DNA from: Rhodopseudomonas sp. AAP120
GTDB taxonomy: Bacteria; Pseudomonadota; Alphaproteobacteria; Rhizobiales; Xanthobacteraceae
DNA length: 64,000 nucleotides
Direction: 5' to 3'
Assembly: GCF_001295845.1 (NCBI RefSeq)
Contig: NZ_LJIC01000022.1
Location: forward strand, 1-64,000
Shown here piece by piece: positions 36,658 to 46,503 of the stretch. The notes beneath the pieces are model-generated. The model was not told where the DNA came from, searched no databases, and saw only the letters and a list, made by a program, of their open reading frames with translations. The position numbers and the translations under genes were made by a program. Positions within the stretch are counted from its first letter, which is position 1. Each line of letters opens with the position of its first letter.

Positions 36658-37866
36658 CTACTTCTTCACCAGCGGGCAGGCCGGATCCGGCGGGCCGAAG
36701 GCGTCGTCGCCGGAGATCTTGGTCAGGATCTTGTAGTAGTCCCAGGGATACTTCGACTCCTCCGGGCTCTTGACCTGCACCAGCATCAGGTCGTGCACCA
36801 TCAGCCCGTCCTCGCGCAGCTTGCCGTTGCGGGCGAAGAAGTCCTCGATCGGCTTCTCGCGCATCTTGGCGGCGACCTTGAGCGGGTCGTCGGTGCCGGC
36901 GTCCTTGATGCCCTGCAGATAATGCGTCACCGCCGAATACACGCCGGCCTGCCACATCGTCGGCATCCGGTTCATCTTGGCGAAATAGCGCTTCGACCAT
37001 TCGCGGGTCTTGTCGTCCATGTCCCAATAGAACGAGGTGGTCAGCAACAGGCCCTGCGCGGCGGGCAGGCCGAGCGAGTGGATGTCGGTGATCAGCGCCA
37101 GCAACGCCGCCATCTGCTGGCCGCCCTTGAACACGCCGAATTCGGCCCCGGTCTTGATCTCGTTGATGTTGTTCGGTGGGCCGCCGGCGATGCCGATGAT
37201 CTTAGCCTTGGAGGCCTGCGCCTGCAGCACGAAGGAGGACAAATCCGGCGTCGCGAACGGTGGACTCACCGAGCCAAGCACCTTGCCGCCGGTCTTGGTG
37301 ACGACCGAGGCCGCATCTTTCTCAAGCGACTTGCCGAACGCGTAGTCGTCGGTGATGAAGAACCAGCTGTCGCCGCCGCGCTTCACCACCTCCTGCGCGG
37401 TGCCGACCGCGAGTGCGCGCGTGTCGAACACCCACTGCATCGCGTAGGGCGAGCAGAATTTGCCGTGGAAGTCGGCCGCGCCGGTCGACTGGGTGATGAA
37501 CATCCGCTTCTTTTCGTTGGCGATGTTCTGCACGGCGAGGCCGACGGCGGAGACCGGCACGTCGACGATCAGGTCGACCTGCTCGACGTCGTACCAGCGC
37601 CGCGCCAGCGAAGCGCCGATGTCCGGTTTGAGCTGGTGGTCGCCGGCGACCACGCTGACCGGCTTGCCGAGCACGCTGCCGCCGAAATCCTCGACGGCCA
37701 TTTGCGCGGCGGTGACCGAGCCCTGGCCCGTCGGCGTCGAGGCCGGACCGTTCATGTCGGTCAGCACCCCGATCTTGACGATGTCGTCGGAAACTTGCGC
37801 CGCGGCGACGGATGGCGACAGCAGCGCAGCCGTCATCATCGCCGCCGCCAATGGTCTGGCGAACAT
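36658..37866 (-). CDS. ABC transporter solute-binding protein (LivK-like)
   Basis: Periplasmic binding protein of 402 residues. The signal peptide ends VAAAQ (about residue 24). IGVLTDMNGPAS and QMAVEDFGG are typical of the Peripla_BP_6 family, in the group with amide/aromatic ligands. AGGGAG lies six bases before the start at 37866. No permease genes nearby. Third orphan receptor of this family in the window. Confidence 0.9.
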   Translation of the reverse strand: MFARPLAAAMMTAALLSPSVAAAQVSDDIVKIGVLTDMNGPASTPTGQGSVTAAQMAVEDFGGSVLGKPVSVVAGDHQLKPDIGASLARRWYDVEQVDLIVDVPVSAVGLAVQNIANEKKRMFITQSTGAADFHGKFCSPYAMQWVFDTRALAVGTAQEVVKRGGDSWFFITDDYAFGKSLEKDAASVVTKTGGKVLGSVSPPFATPDLSSFVLQAQASKAKIIGIAGGPPNNINEIKTGAEFGVFKGGQQMAALLALITDIHSLGLPAAQGLLLTTSFYWDMDDKTREWSKRYFAKMNRMPTMWQAGVYSAVTHYLQGIKDAGTDDPLKVAAKMREKPIEDFFARNGKLREDGLMVHDLMLVQVKSPEESKYPWDYYKILTKISGDDAFGPPDPACPLVKK

Positions 37867-37971
37867 GTGGTTTCTCCCTTGTTCCGGCTCTGCGGCCGTG
37901 TTGTGATCGCGAACTTACACCATTCCGGTGCCGCGGCAATTTGCCGGCGCAACGCAGACGATCAGGGGCCG

Positions 37972-38670
37972 ATGTTCGCAATTCTGGGGTTGGGGTTTCT
38001 GCTCGGGATGCAGCATGCGCTCGAGGTCGATCATATCGCCGCGGTGTCGACGATCGCGGCGCGCCGCAGCGGCATCCGCGATATCGTCAAGCATGGACTG
38101 ACCTGGGGGCTGGGCCACACGCTGACGCTGTTCCTGTTCGCCGGCGCCGCGATCGTGCTCGGCCACGCCATTCCCGATCACATCGCCGAGCCGCTGGAGG
38201 GAGCGGTCGGGATCATGCTGGTCGGGCTCGGCGCGCATCTGCTGTGGCGGCTGTGGCGGGATCGCGTCCATGTCCATGTGCACCAGCACGGCGACGGGAC
38301 CCGCCACGTCCATCTGCACAGCCATGCCGGCCAGGTGGCGCGGCACGATGCACCGGCCGCCCATCGCCATGAGCACGGCTTCCGCTGGCGCACGCTGATC
38401 GTCGGCCTGATGCACGGCATGGCCGGCTCCGCGGCGCTGCTGGTGCTGGCCGTGTCGCAGGCCCCGACGCCGACGCAGGGGCTGCTCTACGTGGCGCTGT
38501 TCGGCCTCGGCTCGATGGTCGGCATGGGCGCGCTGTCGGCTGCCATCGCCGTGCCGCTGGTGATCTCGGCGCGCGGCCTCACCGTGGTGAATCGCGGGCT
38601 GCAGATCGCGGTTGGCGTGCTGACCATCGTGATCGGGCTGCACACCATCCAGGCGACGCTGCTGGGCTGA
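37972..38670 (+). CDS. NiCoT/NicO-family nickel-cobalt transporter
   Basis: Membrane protein of 232 residues with about six helices. HALEVDHIAA contains the H-x4-D-H signature of nickel/cobalt transporters. A His-rich loop in the middle (about 98-145, with HVHVHQHGDG and AHRHEHGF) would bind metal. The start at 37972 follows AGGGG. Direction of transport (uptake or efflux) cannot be decided from the sequence; RcnA-like efflux proteins share the His loop. Confidence 0.85.
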   Translation: MFAILGLGFLLGMQHALEVDHIAAVSTIAARRSGIRDIVKHGLTWGLGHTLTLFLFAGAAIVLGHAIPDHIAEPLEGAVGIMLVGLGAHLLWRLWRDRVHVHVHQHGDGTRHVHLHSHAGQVARHDAPAAHRHEHGFRWRTLIVGLMHGMAGSAALLVLAVSQAPTPTQGLLYVALFGLGSMVGMGALSAAIAVPLVISARGLTVVNRGLQIAVGVLTIVIGLHTIQATLLG

Positions 38671-38731
38671 GCCGCGGGGGCACCCCCGAAACTAGTTAGA
38701 AATTCGATCCGTCATCCGAGGCTTTGGACGT

Positions 38732-38811
38732 CGTCATTGCGAGGAGCGAAGCGACGAAGCAATCCAGCTCCGAGCGCTGGGCTGGATTGCTTCGCTCCGC
38801 TCGCAATGACG
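38732..38811. repeat. Dispersed palindromic repeat, copy 4
   Basis: CGTCATTGCGAGGAGCG...AAGCAATCCAG faces CTGGATTGCTTCG...CTCGCAATGACG. It lies between the convergent NiCoT and amidase genes. Confidence 0.85.
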
Positions 38812-38854
38812 CAAGAAGCTGCTGACTTCGCTAGCTCCGCTTCCGGCCATCCAC

Positions 38855-39499
38855 TCAGAACGACGGGGCGCGCGCCAGCTTGGCCAGCTCGCAGCCTTCG
38901 CAGTAGCGCGAATCCTTATAGTCGATCCAGTTGTGCGCGTAGATCCGCTCCGCCGGAATGTCGTAGCGGGCCTGCAGCACGCGCACCAACACACGCCATG
39001 CGTCGATCTGGGCTTGCGTCGGCGGCGCCGCGACATCCGGGTAGTTGCCGGCGAACTCGATGCCGATCGAATTGGCGCGGGTTACCTGGCGATAGGTCGG
39101 CTTGTTGTCGATGTACTTGTTGTCGTTGCGGTTGGCGCCATCGCCGTGCGTGGTGACGACGGTCTCGGGCACCGCCCAGTACACCGTGCCGTCGGTTTCG
39201 ACCCAGATGGTGACGCCGCGGCGCGTCGGGTTCTTCGCCTGCTCGCGTGCGCCGTTGCGGGCCGAGCCGGCCGGGCCTTCGGTCTGGTGCACCAGAATGT
39301 TGCGCCAGGGCGCCTTGCGATGATCGCCCCACGGCGCGAGCCAGACGATCCGCAGGCCTGGGATGTCGGGCGTGCCGGCGCTGCGGGCGAGCGCGATCGG
39401 TTCGGATGACAGCGGTTCGGCCTGGGCGGCGAGCGGCGAGGCCAGTGCGGCCAGCAACGTCCATGCGAACAGCCGGGCGAGCATCGGCGGCAGCCTCAC
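38855..39499 (-). CDS. Secreted N-acetylmuramoyl-L-alanine amidase-type protein
   Basis: A 214-residue protein with a signal peptide ending AAQAEP. The Amidase_2/PGRP-like domain has zinc-ligand candidates His in ILVHQTEG, His in TTHGDG, and His in YAHNWID near the C-terminus, followed by a CEGC pair. It would cut the amide between muramic acid and stem peptide in the periplasm. Starts at 39499 and 39484 are both possible. It is 13 bases from the stop of the diguanylate cyclase gene in the same direction. Confidence 0.82.
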   Translation of the reverse strand: MRLPPMLARLFAWTLLAALASPLAAQAEPLSSEPIALARSAGTPDIPGLRIVWLAPWGDHRKAPWRNILVHQTEGPAGSARNGAREQAKNPTRRGVTIWVETDGTVYWAVPETVVTTHGDGANRNDNKYIDNKPTYRQVTRANSIGIEFAGNYPDVAAPPTQAQIDAWRVLVRVLQARYDIPAERIYAHNWIDYKDSRYCEGCELAKLARAPSF

Positions 39500-39512
39500 G
39501 AAACTGTCGGAC

Positions 39513-40718
39513 TCAGGCGATCCTGCGCAGCGGCGGCACCAGCGACGGCGTCGTCTCCGGCGCCGGCTCGTGGAGCGCGTAGCGATCCTTGCCGAGTTTC
39601 TTGGCGTTGTACAGCGCGGCGTCGGCCGCCGCGATCAGCCGCTCGGGGTGCAGGCCGACCTGGAACGTCCACTGCGCCACGCCGATCGAGGCCGCGACGG
39701 TGATGCCGCTGTCGCAGTCCCGCTCGGACAGCGTGCGGCTTTCCTCGATAATGAAGCGGGCGAACATCGCGCCCTCGCGCAACGTGGTGGCTGGCATCAG
39801 CACGCAGAACTCGTCGCCGCCGGTGCGCGCCAGCAGGTCGCACCCGCGCAGCCGCGACTGCGCGGCGCGCGCGAACCGCCGCAAACACTCGTCGCCGGCC
39901 GCATGGCCGAAACTGTCGTTGATCGCCTTGAAGCCGTCGAGATCGATCGCCAGCACGCTGAACGGCTCGCCGCTGCGCATCGACGCTTCGCACTGTTCCT
40001 GCATCTGCTGCAGCAGCCGGCGCCGGTTGGCGATGCCGGTCAGGTCATCGACCAGCGCGAGGGTTTCGACCTCCGAGCGCAGCCGGTCGATCGCCATCAG
40101 CAGCAACCCGAAATTGAGCGCCATCGACAGGAACACCAGCATCAGCACCATGGCGGCCTGGAAGTCGTTGAAGTGCACCACCGACAATTCGCCGCCGACG
40201 CCCATCATCGCCGCGCAGGAGCGTACGGCATAAACCGCGATCATCAGGGCTGCGACGGTCGCGGCCATCCGCGCGCCCGGGTTGCGGCGGGCTTTGCGCT
40301 CCAGCAGCACCGGCAGCGCCATCAGGATCGGGATTCCTTGGGTGACGGAGTAGATGACGATCCGCGCCGCCATCGAGTCGACCACGACCAGGAAGAAGGC
40401 GAGGCCGGTCATGCACCAGAGCGTCAGGCCGACGGCCAGCCACCAGCTCAGGCGTCGGCCGTAGAACTGAAAGATGCCCATGCCGGTCAGGCTGGACGCC
40501 AGCACGATCGCGCCACCGCCGAAGACCAGCGGGGCGGTGTTGTCGATCACGCCGCGCAGCATCCCGATTGCGGCGCCTGCGGACAGCACGAAACAGCCGG
40601 CGGTCCAGTAGCGCGCCGGCGTGAAGCTCGGATAGCTCCGCATCACATGGGTCCAGACCAGACCCAGAGCGAAGAAATTGATGAGAAACACAACCCAGAG
40701 GGTCGGAACGCTCAACAT
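39513..40718 (-). CDS. Membrane-bound diguanylate cyclase (GGDEF)
   Basis: Makes cyclic di-GMP. About seven transmembrane helices fill residues 1-210. The GGDEF domain (about 225-385) has the active motif RTGGDEF and an upstream inhibitory RxxD site (RGCD) five residues before it, so product inhibition is likely. DDLTGIANRR opens the domain. Total about 401 residues from the ATG at 40718; that start lacks a good ribosome binding site and the frame continues upstream. It may provide the signal read by the PilZ-like and EAL proteins in the window. Confidence 0.9.
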   Translation of the reverse strand: MLSVPTLWVVFLINFFALGLVWTHVMRSYPSFTPARYWTAGCFVLSAGAAIGMLRGVIDNTAPLVFGGGAIVLASSLTGMGIFQFYGRRLSWWLAVGLTLWCMTGLAFFLVVVDSMAARIVIYSVTQGIPILMALPVLLERKARRNPGARMAATVAALMIAVYAVRSCAAMMGVGGELSVVHFNDFQAAMVLMLVFLSMALNFGLLLMAIDRLRSEVETLALVDDLTGIANRRRLLQQMQEQCEASMRSGEPFSVLAIDLDGFKAINDSFGHAAGDECLRRFARAAQSRLRGCDLLARTGGDEFCVLMPATTLREGAMFARFIIEESRTLSERDCDSGITVAASIGVAQWTFQVGLHPERLIAAADAALYNAKKLGKDRYALHEPAPETTPSLVPPLRRIA

Positions 40719-41061
40719 CGCCCGGTCAAGGCACAGCGCGCCAAGTCCCTGATCCTGAATCCTGGGCGATTCATTGCAACTCCCGAAGTTGCGGACAAGT
40801 TGCACGGGGAGCACTTAACGGAGTCTGAGGGCGATTCGAAAAACTACGGGGTGGTTGTGAATATATGAATCCCCGAGCGTCTCTTGGTGACGGCCTCCGG
40901 CGGGGTGGCTGGGTCCGGGCCAGGGTCGGACGAGGGGGGCCGACGGATGACCAGGGCGGCCGGGCCGGCAATTTATCCGGCCGCCGGCTTCAAATGCCGA
41001 CGGCGCTCGGATAGGGTCCGCCGCAACCGACCGGCGCCCGGCGCCCCAACCCCCGACATCG
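40719..41061. other. Intergenic region between divergent genes, nothing recognised
   Basis: 343 bases between the diguanylate cyclase and queD starts. I see no riboswitch-like fold, repeat or clear promoter here. In particular no preQ1 aptamer pattern is evident before queD. Confidence 0.4.
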
Positions 41062-41430
41062 ATGAAGATCACGCAAGCATTCAGGTTCGAAGCCGCCCAT
41101 CATTTGCCCCATGTCCCCGAGACGCATCGCTGCAAGCGGATGCACGGACATTCCTATCGGGTGGAATTGCAGCTCTCGGGACCGGTGAACCCGAAGACCG
41201 GCTTCGTGCTCGATTTTTTCGAGATCGAGGCGGCGTTCGGTCCGCTGCTGGCGCGGCTCGACCATTACTGCCTAAACGACGTCGAAGGGCTGGAGAATCC
41301 GACCGCCGAGAACATCGCGATCTGGATCTGGGACCGCACCAAGCCGACGCTGGCGGCGCTGTCGAACGTCCGGGTCTATGAGACGCAGGACTGTTGGGCC
41401 GACTATGGCGGCGAGGATCGCGGCGTCTGA
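41062..41430 (+). CDS. queD: 6-carboxytetrahydropterin synthase QueD / PTPS family
   Basis: A 122-residue enzyme of the queuosine (7-cyano-7-deazaguanine) pathway. Zinc ligands are His in FEAAHHL and the pair in MHGHSY; the catalytic Cys is in HRCKRMHGH. GFVLDFFEIE and NPTAENIA are also family motifs. Its other pathway genes (queC, queE) are not adjacent. The start is the ATG at 41062. Confidence 0.92.
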   Translation: MKITQAFRFEAAHHLPHVPETHRCKRMHGHSYRVELQLSGPVNPKTGFVLDFFEIEAAFGPLLARLDHYCLNDVEGLENPTAENIAIWIWDRTKPTLAALSNVRVYETQDCWADYGGEDRGV

Positions 41431-41497
41431 GCAACTGCTGATCGCGCGGAGGACCGCCGCCATCTCGGCGCGCGGTCCGCATTGCACGATGCCCTGA

Positions 41498-42094
41498 TCA
41501 GCGGGCGGCCGCGGTCGCTGCAGCGCGGCCGCGATCTTCCTCGGTCTCCTGCTCCCACCGCAGAATGGTCGCGTAGAGATTCTGGAATTTGCTGGCGGTC
41601 TCGCCGTCGAACATCGGATCCTTGCGGGCCTCGATGCGCGAGTCGATCTTCGCCCAGTCCTCGGCGGTCAGCGTTTCCAGCGCGGCGGGGAACAGCAGTT
41701 GCTCTTCCTTGGCCATGTGGCGGCGCTGATGCTCGAGGAAGTCCGTCGCGGCGGCGTGGAAGGTCTGGCGCGGCAGTTCCTGATCGGCCAGCACGTCGTT
41801 GACCACCTGGGCGAAGCGGCCGAGGCGCTCGCCTTCCAGCACGTGCTCGGCTTCGATATCGCCGACTGCGCCGGCGACCGCCGGATTGCGCTCCTTGAGG
41901 ATCTGATAGACCACATCCTCCTTCGGATGATGGCAGATCTCTGGATACTCCTTGAAGTACTGGATCACGGCCTGGAAGATCTCGTAGTCGGGCCGTTCGC
42001 GCCGGTCGAACACGTTGAGTTCGCGCTCGATCACGCCGAGCAGCTTCGCGATGTTGCGGTGCTCTTCGTGAAGAATTTCGATGATTTGTGACAT
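41498..42094 (-). CDS. Hemerythrin-like (HHE) protein
   Basis: A 198-residue four-helix protein that likely binds a di-iron centre. Iron-ligand motifs are HEEHRNI near residue 9, CHHPKEDVVY near 56, and FLEHQRRHMAKEEQLLFP near 120. In other bacteria such HHE proteins sense or protect against O2 or NO. A weak FNR/FixK-like box lies upstream (42181-42194). It is convergent with queD. Confidence 0.88.
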   Translation of the reverse strand: MSQIIEILHEEHRNIAKLLGVIERELNVFDRRERPDYEIFQAVIQYFKEYPEICHHPKEDVVYQILKERNPAVAGAVGDIEAEHVLEGERLGRFAQVVNDVLADQELPRQTFHAAATDFLEHQRRHMAKEEQLLFPAALETLTAEDWAKIDSRIEARKDPMFDGETASKFQNLYATILRWEQETEEDRGRAAATAAAR

Positions 42095-42180
42095 GGCCGA
42101 CCTCGACTGCTCGCTGACCGGAAAGACCGCGGCTGCGGCAAAATTCCACCGCGAAGATAGTGACCGGGGCGTCCCGATCC

Positions 42181-42194
42181 TTGCGGTAGATCAA
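42181..42194 (-). promoter_or_regulatory. Weak FNR/FixK-like box before the hemerythrin gene
   Basis: TTGCG-GTAG-ATCAA: the right half is perfect, the left half differs at two bases. It lies 87 bases before the start codon. A similar sequence between convergent genes at 45325 shows that such half matches also arise by chance. Confidence 0.3.
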
Positions 42195-42244
42195 TGGGGT
42201 GCCGGCGGCTATCAGTCGCAACAAACTTCTACTTCAGTAGGCCA

Positions 42245-44971
42245 TCACTTCAGATCGGCCGCCCGCAGCCGCAGCGCGTTGCCGATCACGCTCACCGACG
42301 ACAGCGACATCGCGGCAGCCGCGATGATCGGCGACAGCAGCAGCCCGAAGGTCGGATACAGCACGCCGGCGGCGATCGGGATGCCGGCCGAATTATACAC
42401 GAAGGCGAAGAACAGATTCTGTCTGATATTGCGCATCGTGGCACGCGACAATTTCCGCGCGCGGACGATGCCGCCGAGATCGCCCTTCAGCAGGGTGATG
42501 CCGGCGCTTTCCATCGCCACATCCGTGCCGGTGCCCATCGCGATGCCGACATCGGCGGCGGCGAGCGCCGGCGCGTCGTTGACGCCGTCGCCGGCCATCG
42601 CGACGACGCGGCCCTGCCGGCGCAGCTTCTCGACCACGGCGCTCTTCTGATCGGGCAGCACTTCGGCTTCGACATCGGCGATGCCGAGCTTGCGGGCGAC
42701 GGCTTGGGCCGTCGTGCGATTGTCGCCGGTCAGCATGATGACCTTGAGGCCGTCGGCGGCGAGGGCCTTCAGCGCGTCCGGCGTCGACGCCTTCACCGGA
42801 TCGGCGATCGCAATCAGGCCGGCAAGCTTGCCGTCGATGCCGACGCTGACCACGGTGGCGCCGTCGGACCGCATCTGTTCGGTCTTGTCACGTCGCGCAG
42901 ACGTGTCGATGCCGAGCGAGCCGAGATAGCTCGCCGTTCCGATGGCGACCATGCGGCCTTCGACTTTGCCGGCCGCGCCTTTGCCGGTCGGCGCATCGAA
43001 CTCGTCGACCTTGGCGAGCACGAGCTTGCGTTCGGTGGCGGCCGCGACGATGGCGTGGGCGAGGGGATGTTCGCTGGCGCGCTCGACGCTGGCGGCGAGG
43101 CGCAGCAGCTCGCCTTCGTCGAAGCCGCTGGCCGTGACGATGGCGGTGACCTTCGGCTTGCCCTCGGTCAGCGTGCCGGTCTTGTCGATCACCAGCGTGT
43201 CGATCTTCTCCATTCGCTCCAGCGCCTCGGCGTTGCGGATCAGCACGCCGGCCTGCGCGCCGCGGCCGACGCCGACCATGATCGACATCGGCGTGGCGAG
43301 GCCGAGCGCGCACGGGCAGGCGATGATCAGCACGCTGACGGCGGCGACCAGCGCGAAGGTCAGCCGCGGCTCGGGACCGAACGTCGCCCAGGCGGCGAAG
43401 GCGGCGATCGCGGCGAGCAGCACCGCCGGCACGAACCAGCCGGCGACCAGATCGGCGACGCCCTGAATCGGCGCGCGCGAGCGCTGCGCCTGCGCGACCA
43501 TCTGCACGATGCGCGACAGCATGGTGTCGCGGCCGACCTGGTCGGCGCGCATCACGAAGCCGCCGGACTGATTGATGGTGCCGGCCACCACCTTGCCGCC
43601 GGCCTCGCGCGTCACCGGCATCGACTCGCCGGTGACCATCGACTCGTCGAGCGAGGAGCGGCCTTCAAGGATGATGCCATCGACCGGCACCTTCTCGCCC
43701 GGGCGCACGCGCAGTCTGTCGCCGACCGCGAGGCTGTCGATCTCGACCTCGTGCTCGCTGCCATCGGCTTCGAGCTTGCGCGCGGTCTTGGGCGCGAGGC
43801 CGAGCAGCGCCTTGATGGCGCCGGAGGTCGCTTCGCGGGCGCGCAACTCGAGCACCTGGCCGAGCAGCACCAGCACGGTAATCACTGCGGCGGCCTCGAA
43901 ATACACCGGCACGGTGCCGCCATGGCCGCGGAACGCTGGCGGGAACAGCTGCGGCGCCAGCGTCGCCACGACGCTGTAGACGTAAGCGACGCCGGTGCCC
44001 ATCGCGACCAGCGTGAACATGTTGAGGTTACGCGTCACCACGGATTGCCAGCCGCGCACGAAGAATGGCCAGCCGGCCCACAGCACGACCGGTGTCGCGG
44101 TTGCGAGCTGAATCCAGTTCGACAGCACCTGATCGATCAGGCCGTGGCCGCCGACCAGATGGCTGCCCATTTCGAGCGAGAATGCCGGCAGCGCCAGCAC
44201 CAGCCCGATCCAGAACCGGCGCGTCATGTCGACCAGTTCGGGATTCGGCCCGTCGTCGAGCGACACCAATTCGGGCTCCAGCGCCATGCCGCAGATCGGG
44301 CAGGTGCCCGGGCCGATCTGGCGGATCTGCGGGTCCATCGGGCAGGTGTAGATCGTGCCCTCGGGAACGGCTGGAGCGGGCTTGGCCTTCGACTTGTCGA
44401 GATAATAGACCGGATCCGCGGCGAATTTCTCGCGGCAGCGCGCGGCGCAGAAGTAATAGGTCTGACCCTGATAATCGAAGCGGTGCTTCGCCGTCGCCGG
44501 ATCGACCGTCATGCCGCAGACCGGATCGATCACCTTGCCGGCGGCGGGCGCCGCATCGTGGTGGTGATGGGCATGGTCGTGACCGCCGTGATCATGGCCG
44601 CCGCAGCAGGGCGCAGGCGCGGCGAAATTCGTCAGTTGATGCAGCTTCGACGCAGGTTTGGGCGGCAGCACCAGCGGCTGGGCTGCGTTGGCGAGCACGC
44701 CGGCCGGATCGGCGGCGAATTTGCTGCGGCAGCCATCGCAGCAGAAATAATAGGTGGTGCCGTCGTGGTCGCAGCGATGCGCGGTGGTGGCCGGATCGAC
44801 GGTCATGCCACACACCGGATCGATCGCCTTGGTGGCGGCGGGCGTGGCCTGATGGGCGTGGCCGCCGCAGCAGGAGCTCGCGGCAGCCGGTGCGTCGTTG
44901 CTCGAGACCGAGCCGCAGCAGCTCGAGTTGGCGGCCGCATTGTCGTCTTGAGGCTGCTTCGTGCCGCGCAT
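42245..44971 (-). CDS. copA: Copper-transporting P1B-type ATPase with two N-terminal YHS domains
   Basis: Exports Cu(I) from the cytoplasm, 908 residues. Instead of usual CxxC heavy-metal domains, the N-terminus has Cys/His-rich linkers (SSCCGG), two YHS domains (about 48-90 and 145-188, each opening [13 protein letters not shown]) and a heavy-metal-binding module (YTCPMDP...CPICGM, about 207-232). Transport-core motifs are CPC near 551, phosphorylation site DKTGT near 594, TGES, and [12 protein letters not shown]. The two YHS copies look like a recent internal duplication. A CsoR-type repressor gene diverges 51 bases away with an operator between. Confidence 0.94.
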   Translation of the reverse strand: MRGTKQPQDDNAAANSSCCGSVSSNDAPAAASSCCGGHAHQATPAATKAIDPVCGMTVDPATTAHRCDHDGTTYYFCCDGCRSKFAADPAGVLANAAQPLVLPPKPASKLHQLTNFAAPAPCCGGHDHGGHDHAHHHHDAAPAAGKVIDPVCGMTVDPATAKHRFDYQGQTYYFCAARCREKFAADPVYYLDKSKAKPAPAVPEGTIYTCPMDPQIRQIGPGTCPICGMALEPELVSLDDGPNPELVDMTRRFWIGLVLALPAFSLEMGSHLVGGHGLIDQVLSNWIQLATATPVVLWAGWPFFVRGWQSVVTRNLNMFTLVAMGTGVAYVYSVVATLAPQLFPPAFRGHGGTVPVYFEAAAVITVLVLLGQVLELRAREATSGAIKALLGLAPKTARKLEADGSEHEVEIDSLAVGDRLRVRPGEKVPVDGIILEGRSSLDESMVTGESMPVTREAGGKVVAGTINQSGGFVMRADQVGRDTMLSRIVQMVAQAQRSRAPIQGVADLVAGWFVPAVLLAAIAAFAAWATFGPEPRLTFALVAAVSVLIIACPCALGLATPMSIMVGVGRGAQAGVLIRNAEALERMEKIDTLVIDKTGTLTEGKPKVTAIVTASGFDEGELLRLAASVERASEHPLAHAIVAAATERKLVLAKVDEFDAPTGKGAAGKVEGRMVAIGTASYLGSLGIDTSARRDKTEQMRSDGATVVSVGIDGKLAGLIAIADPVKASTPDALKALAADGLKVIMLTGDNRTTAQAVARKLGIADVEAEVLPDQKSAVVEKLRRQGRVVAMAGDGVNDAPALAAADVGIAMGTGTDVAMESAGITLLKGDLGGIVRARKLSRATMRNIRQNLFFAFVYNSAGIPIAAGVLYPTFGLLLSPIIAAAAMSLSSVSVIGNALRLRAADLK

Positions 44972-44995
44972 CGCATCACCTTACCGCTTGAAACC

Positions 44996-45014
44996 TATAC
45001 CCTGTAGGGGTATA
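44996..45014. promoter_or_regulatory. CsoR-type copper operator
   Basis: TATACCC and GGGTATA form perfect seven-base arms around five bases (TGTAG), in the 51-base spacer between copA and the csoR-like gene. CsoR proteins are known to bind TACCC...GGGTA palindromes. Confidence 0.82.
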
Positions 45015-45022
45015 TATCGGCC

Positions 45023-45298
45023 ATGAAGTCGGACATCAAGACGTCGTGTCAGAAACGCCTCGGCAGGATCGAGGGGCAGGTCCGCGGCATCTCCAAGATG
45101 CTGGAGGAGGGCCGCTACTGCATCGATATCGTCACGCAGATCTCCGCGGTCCGCGCGGCGCTGCGGCGGGTCGAGGAAGAGGTGCTGAAGGATCACGTCG
45201 CGCATTGCGTCGAGCATGCGATCGCGAGCGGCAACAAGACCGATCAGCGCCAGAAGATCGCCGAGCTGATGGATGTGATTCAGCGATCCAGTCGCTGA
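45023..45298 (+). CDS. csoR: CsoR/RcnR-family metal-sensing repressor
   Basis: A 91-residue all-helical repressor. RLGRIEGQVRGISKMLEEGRYC is the family core (given here in short: RLGRIEGQVRG then YCIDIVTQ). Likely Cu(I) ligands are Cys in RYCIDI and His-Cys in VAHCVEH. Binding of Cu(I) would release it from the operator shared with copA. It is divergent from copA with an ideal CsoR operator in between. FrmR (formaldehyde) and RcnR (nickel) are sister families, but the copper ATPase partner favours CsoR. Confidence 0.9.
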   Translation: MKSDIKTSCQKRLGRIEGQVRGISKMLEEGRYCIDIVTQISAVRAALRRVEEEVLKDHVAHCVEHAIASGNKTDQRQKIAELMDVIQRSSR

Positions 45299-45369
45299 TC
45301 TGAGGCCGATCGCCGGCGGCCGCGTTGCGGCTGATCAAGTCGGCGTATGGAACAGTTCCACGCTCCGGT

Positions 45370-46023
45370 TCAACGACCCGGCTTGGCCGCTGGTCCGAAC
45401 AGCGACGACCTCACCGCGCTGAAACCTTTCGACAAGCCGGTCAGCCCGCATGACACCGGATCGCCGTCGCATGCGTACTTGGCGGGCTGCACCAGGCGTT
45501 GCCGTGGCTTGGCGGCGGTCCGGAGCTTGGCCGGGCGCTGGCGCGGCTTGGCGGCCGCGGCGCGCGGGGCCTCGACCGACGGGCGTGGCTTGACGGCGGG
45601 GGCGGCTTCGGCCGGCTGCTGCGCCTGCAGCGCGGCGATCTGCTGTTGCCGCGCAGCGAAGGCCGCGGCGATGATCGTGCGACGGCGCTGGTCGAGAAAT
45701 TCGGTGTACTGCTCGTCCATCTTGCGCAGTTCTTCGGCGGTCGGGTTGGGCCCGGCGATGTCGAAGCTGCGATTCTGCATGAAGTCGAAATAAGTGTAGC
45801 CGCCGCCGGGTTTGCGCCGGCCGGCGAATTTGGCGTCGCATTGCGCCGCCAGCGCCGCCTTGGCGTCCTTGCTGTCGGCAGCCTTCTCGCCCTTCTCGAT
45901 GCAGTCCTCGTAGTCCACCGGGGTGCGGGTCGGCCACCACTCGGCGCGCGCATCGGACGGCAGCGCGGCGGCGCCGAGCGCGAGCATCAGGTGAAAACTG
46001 GTCAGCTTCCGAAAGCCGGTCAT
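45370..46023 (-). CDS. Exported hypothetical protein with Ala/Gln/Pro-rich tail
   Basis: A 217-residue protein of unknown function. A signal peptide-like N-terminus ends SDARAEWW near residue 28. The middle (about 30-110) has a Cys pair and GGGYTYFDFMQNRSFD. It is followed by a helical Gln/Ala stretch and a Lys/Pro/Arg-rich tail. The Met at 46023 is preferred. It probably acts in the periplasm or at the envelope. I cannot assign a family. Confidence 0.65.
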   Translation of the reverse strand: MTGFRKLTSFHLMLALGAAALPSDARAEWWPTRTPVDYEDCIEKGEKAADSKDAKAALAAQCDAKFAGRRKPGGGYTYFDFMQNRSFDIAGPNPTAEELRKMDEQYTEFLDQRRRTIIAAAFAARQQQIAALQAQQPAEAAPAVKPRPSVEAPRAAAAKPRQRPAKLRTAAKPRQRLVQPAKYACDGDPVSCGLTGLSKGFSAVRSSLFGPAAKPGR

Positions 46024-46200
46024 GCCCGTCCCGCAGCGGCAGATCACGCGAAGATCGCGGGATTCCGCCGTCGGGGTCTGGCTTTGTCAAGTACACAGGT
46101 TGCGAGCCGCTCGCGACGGCGGGCGATCGGTCGTATTTGCAGGGCTTTATCCCGGCGGCGCGGCGGCCCTCATTCCGGAGGGAGGCCCGCGCAAGCGCTG

Positions 46201-46503
46201 TCAGGCGGCGAAATGCTCGGCCGAGACTGAGTCGCTGTGCTCGATGTGATCCAGCTCGGACAGCTTGGTGATGCTCTTGCCGCGGCAGGACCACGAGATC
46301 AGCGCCTCGTCCCCGGTGATCGACAGGATGATGCCGGTGACGTTGCCATGGGCGGTGACTTCGTCGCCGACTGAAAACGTCTGGTTCTCGAGCGCGGCTT
46401 CCAGCGCGGCGCGCAGGCTGACGGCGTCGCTGCCGCCGGCAGCGCGGAAGGCGGCGGTGGCCTTGGCGACCATATCCTCAGTGACTTTGAGTTTGTGGGT
46501 CAT
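46201..46503 (-). CDS. Small hypothetical protein with SH3/tudor-like segment
   Basis: A 100-residue protein. The first half is helical; the second half, FSVGDEVTAHGNVTGIILS and DEALISWSCRGKS, looks like a small beta-barrel. Function unknown. GAGGG lies about eight bases upstream of the start at 46503. A good FNR/FixK box lies 183 bases upstream (46686-46699), so low-oxygen control is possible. Confidence 0.7.
   Translation of the reverse strand: MTHKLKVTEDMVAKATAAFRAAGGSDAVSLRAALEAALENQTFSVGDEVTAHGNVTGIILSITGDEALISWSCRGKSITKLSELDHIEHSDSVSAEHFAA

Noticed and set aside
36628-37971. Upstream extension of the NiCoT frame
   Set aside because: The extension runs antisense to a clear binding-protein gene. 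The real start is at 37972 with its own ribosome binding site.
45325-45338. FNR/FixK-like TTGCG-GCTG-ATCAA
   Set aside because: It lies between the ends of two convergent genes where it could control neither.
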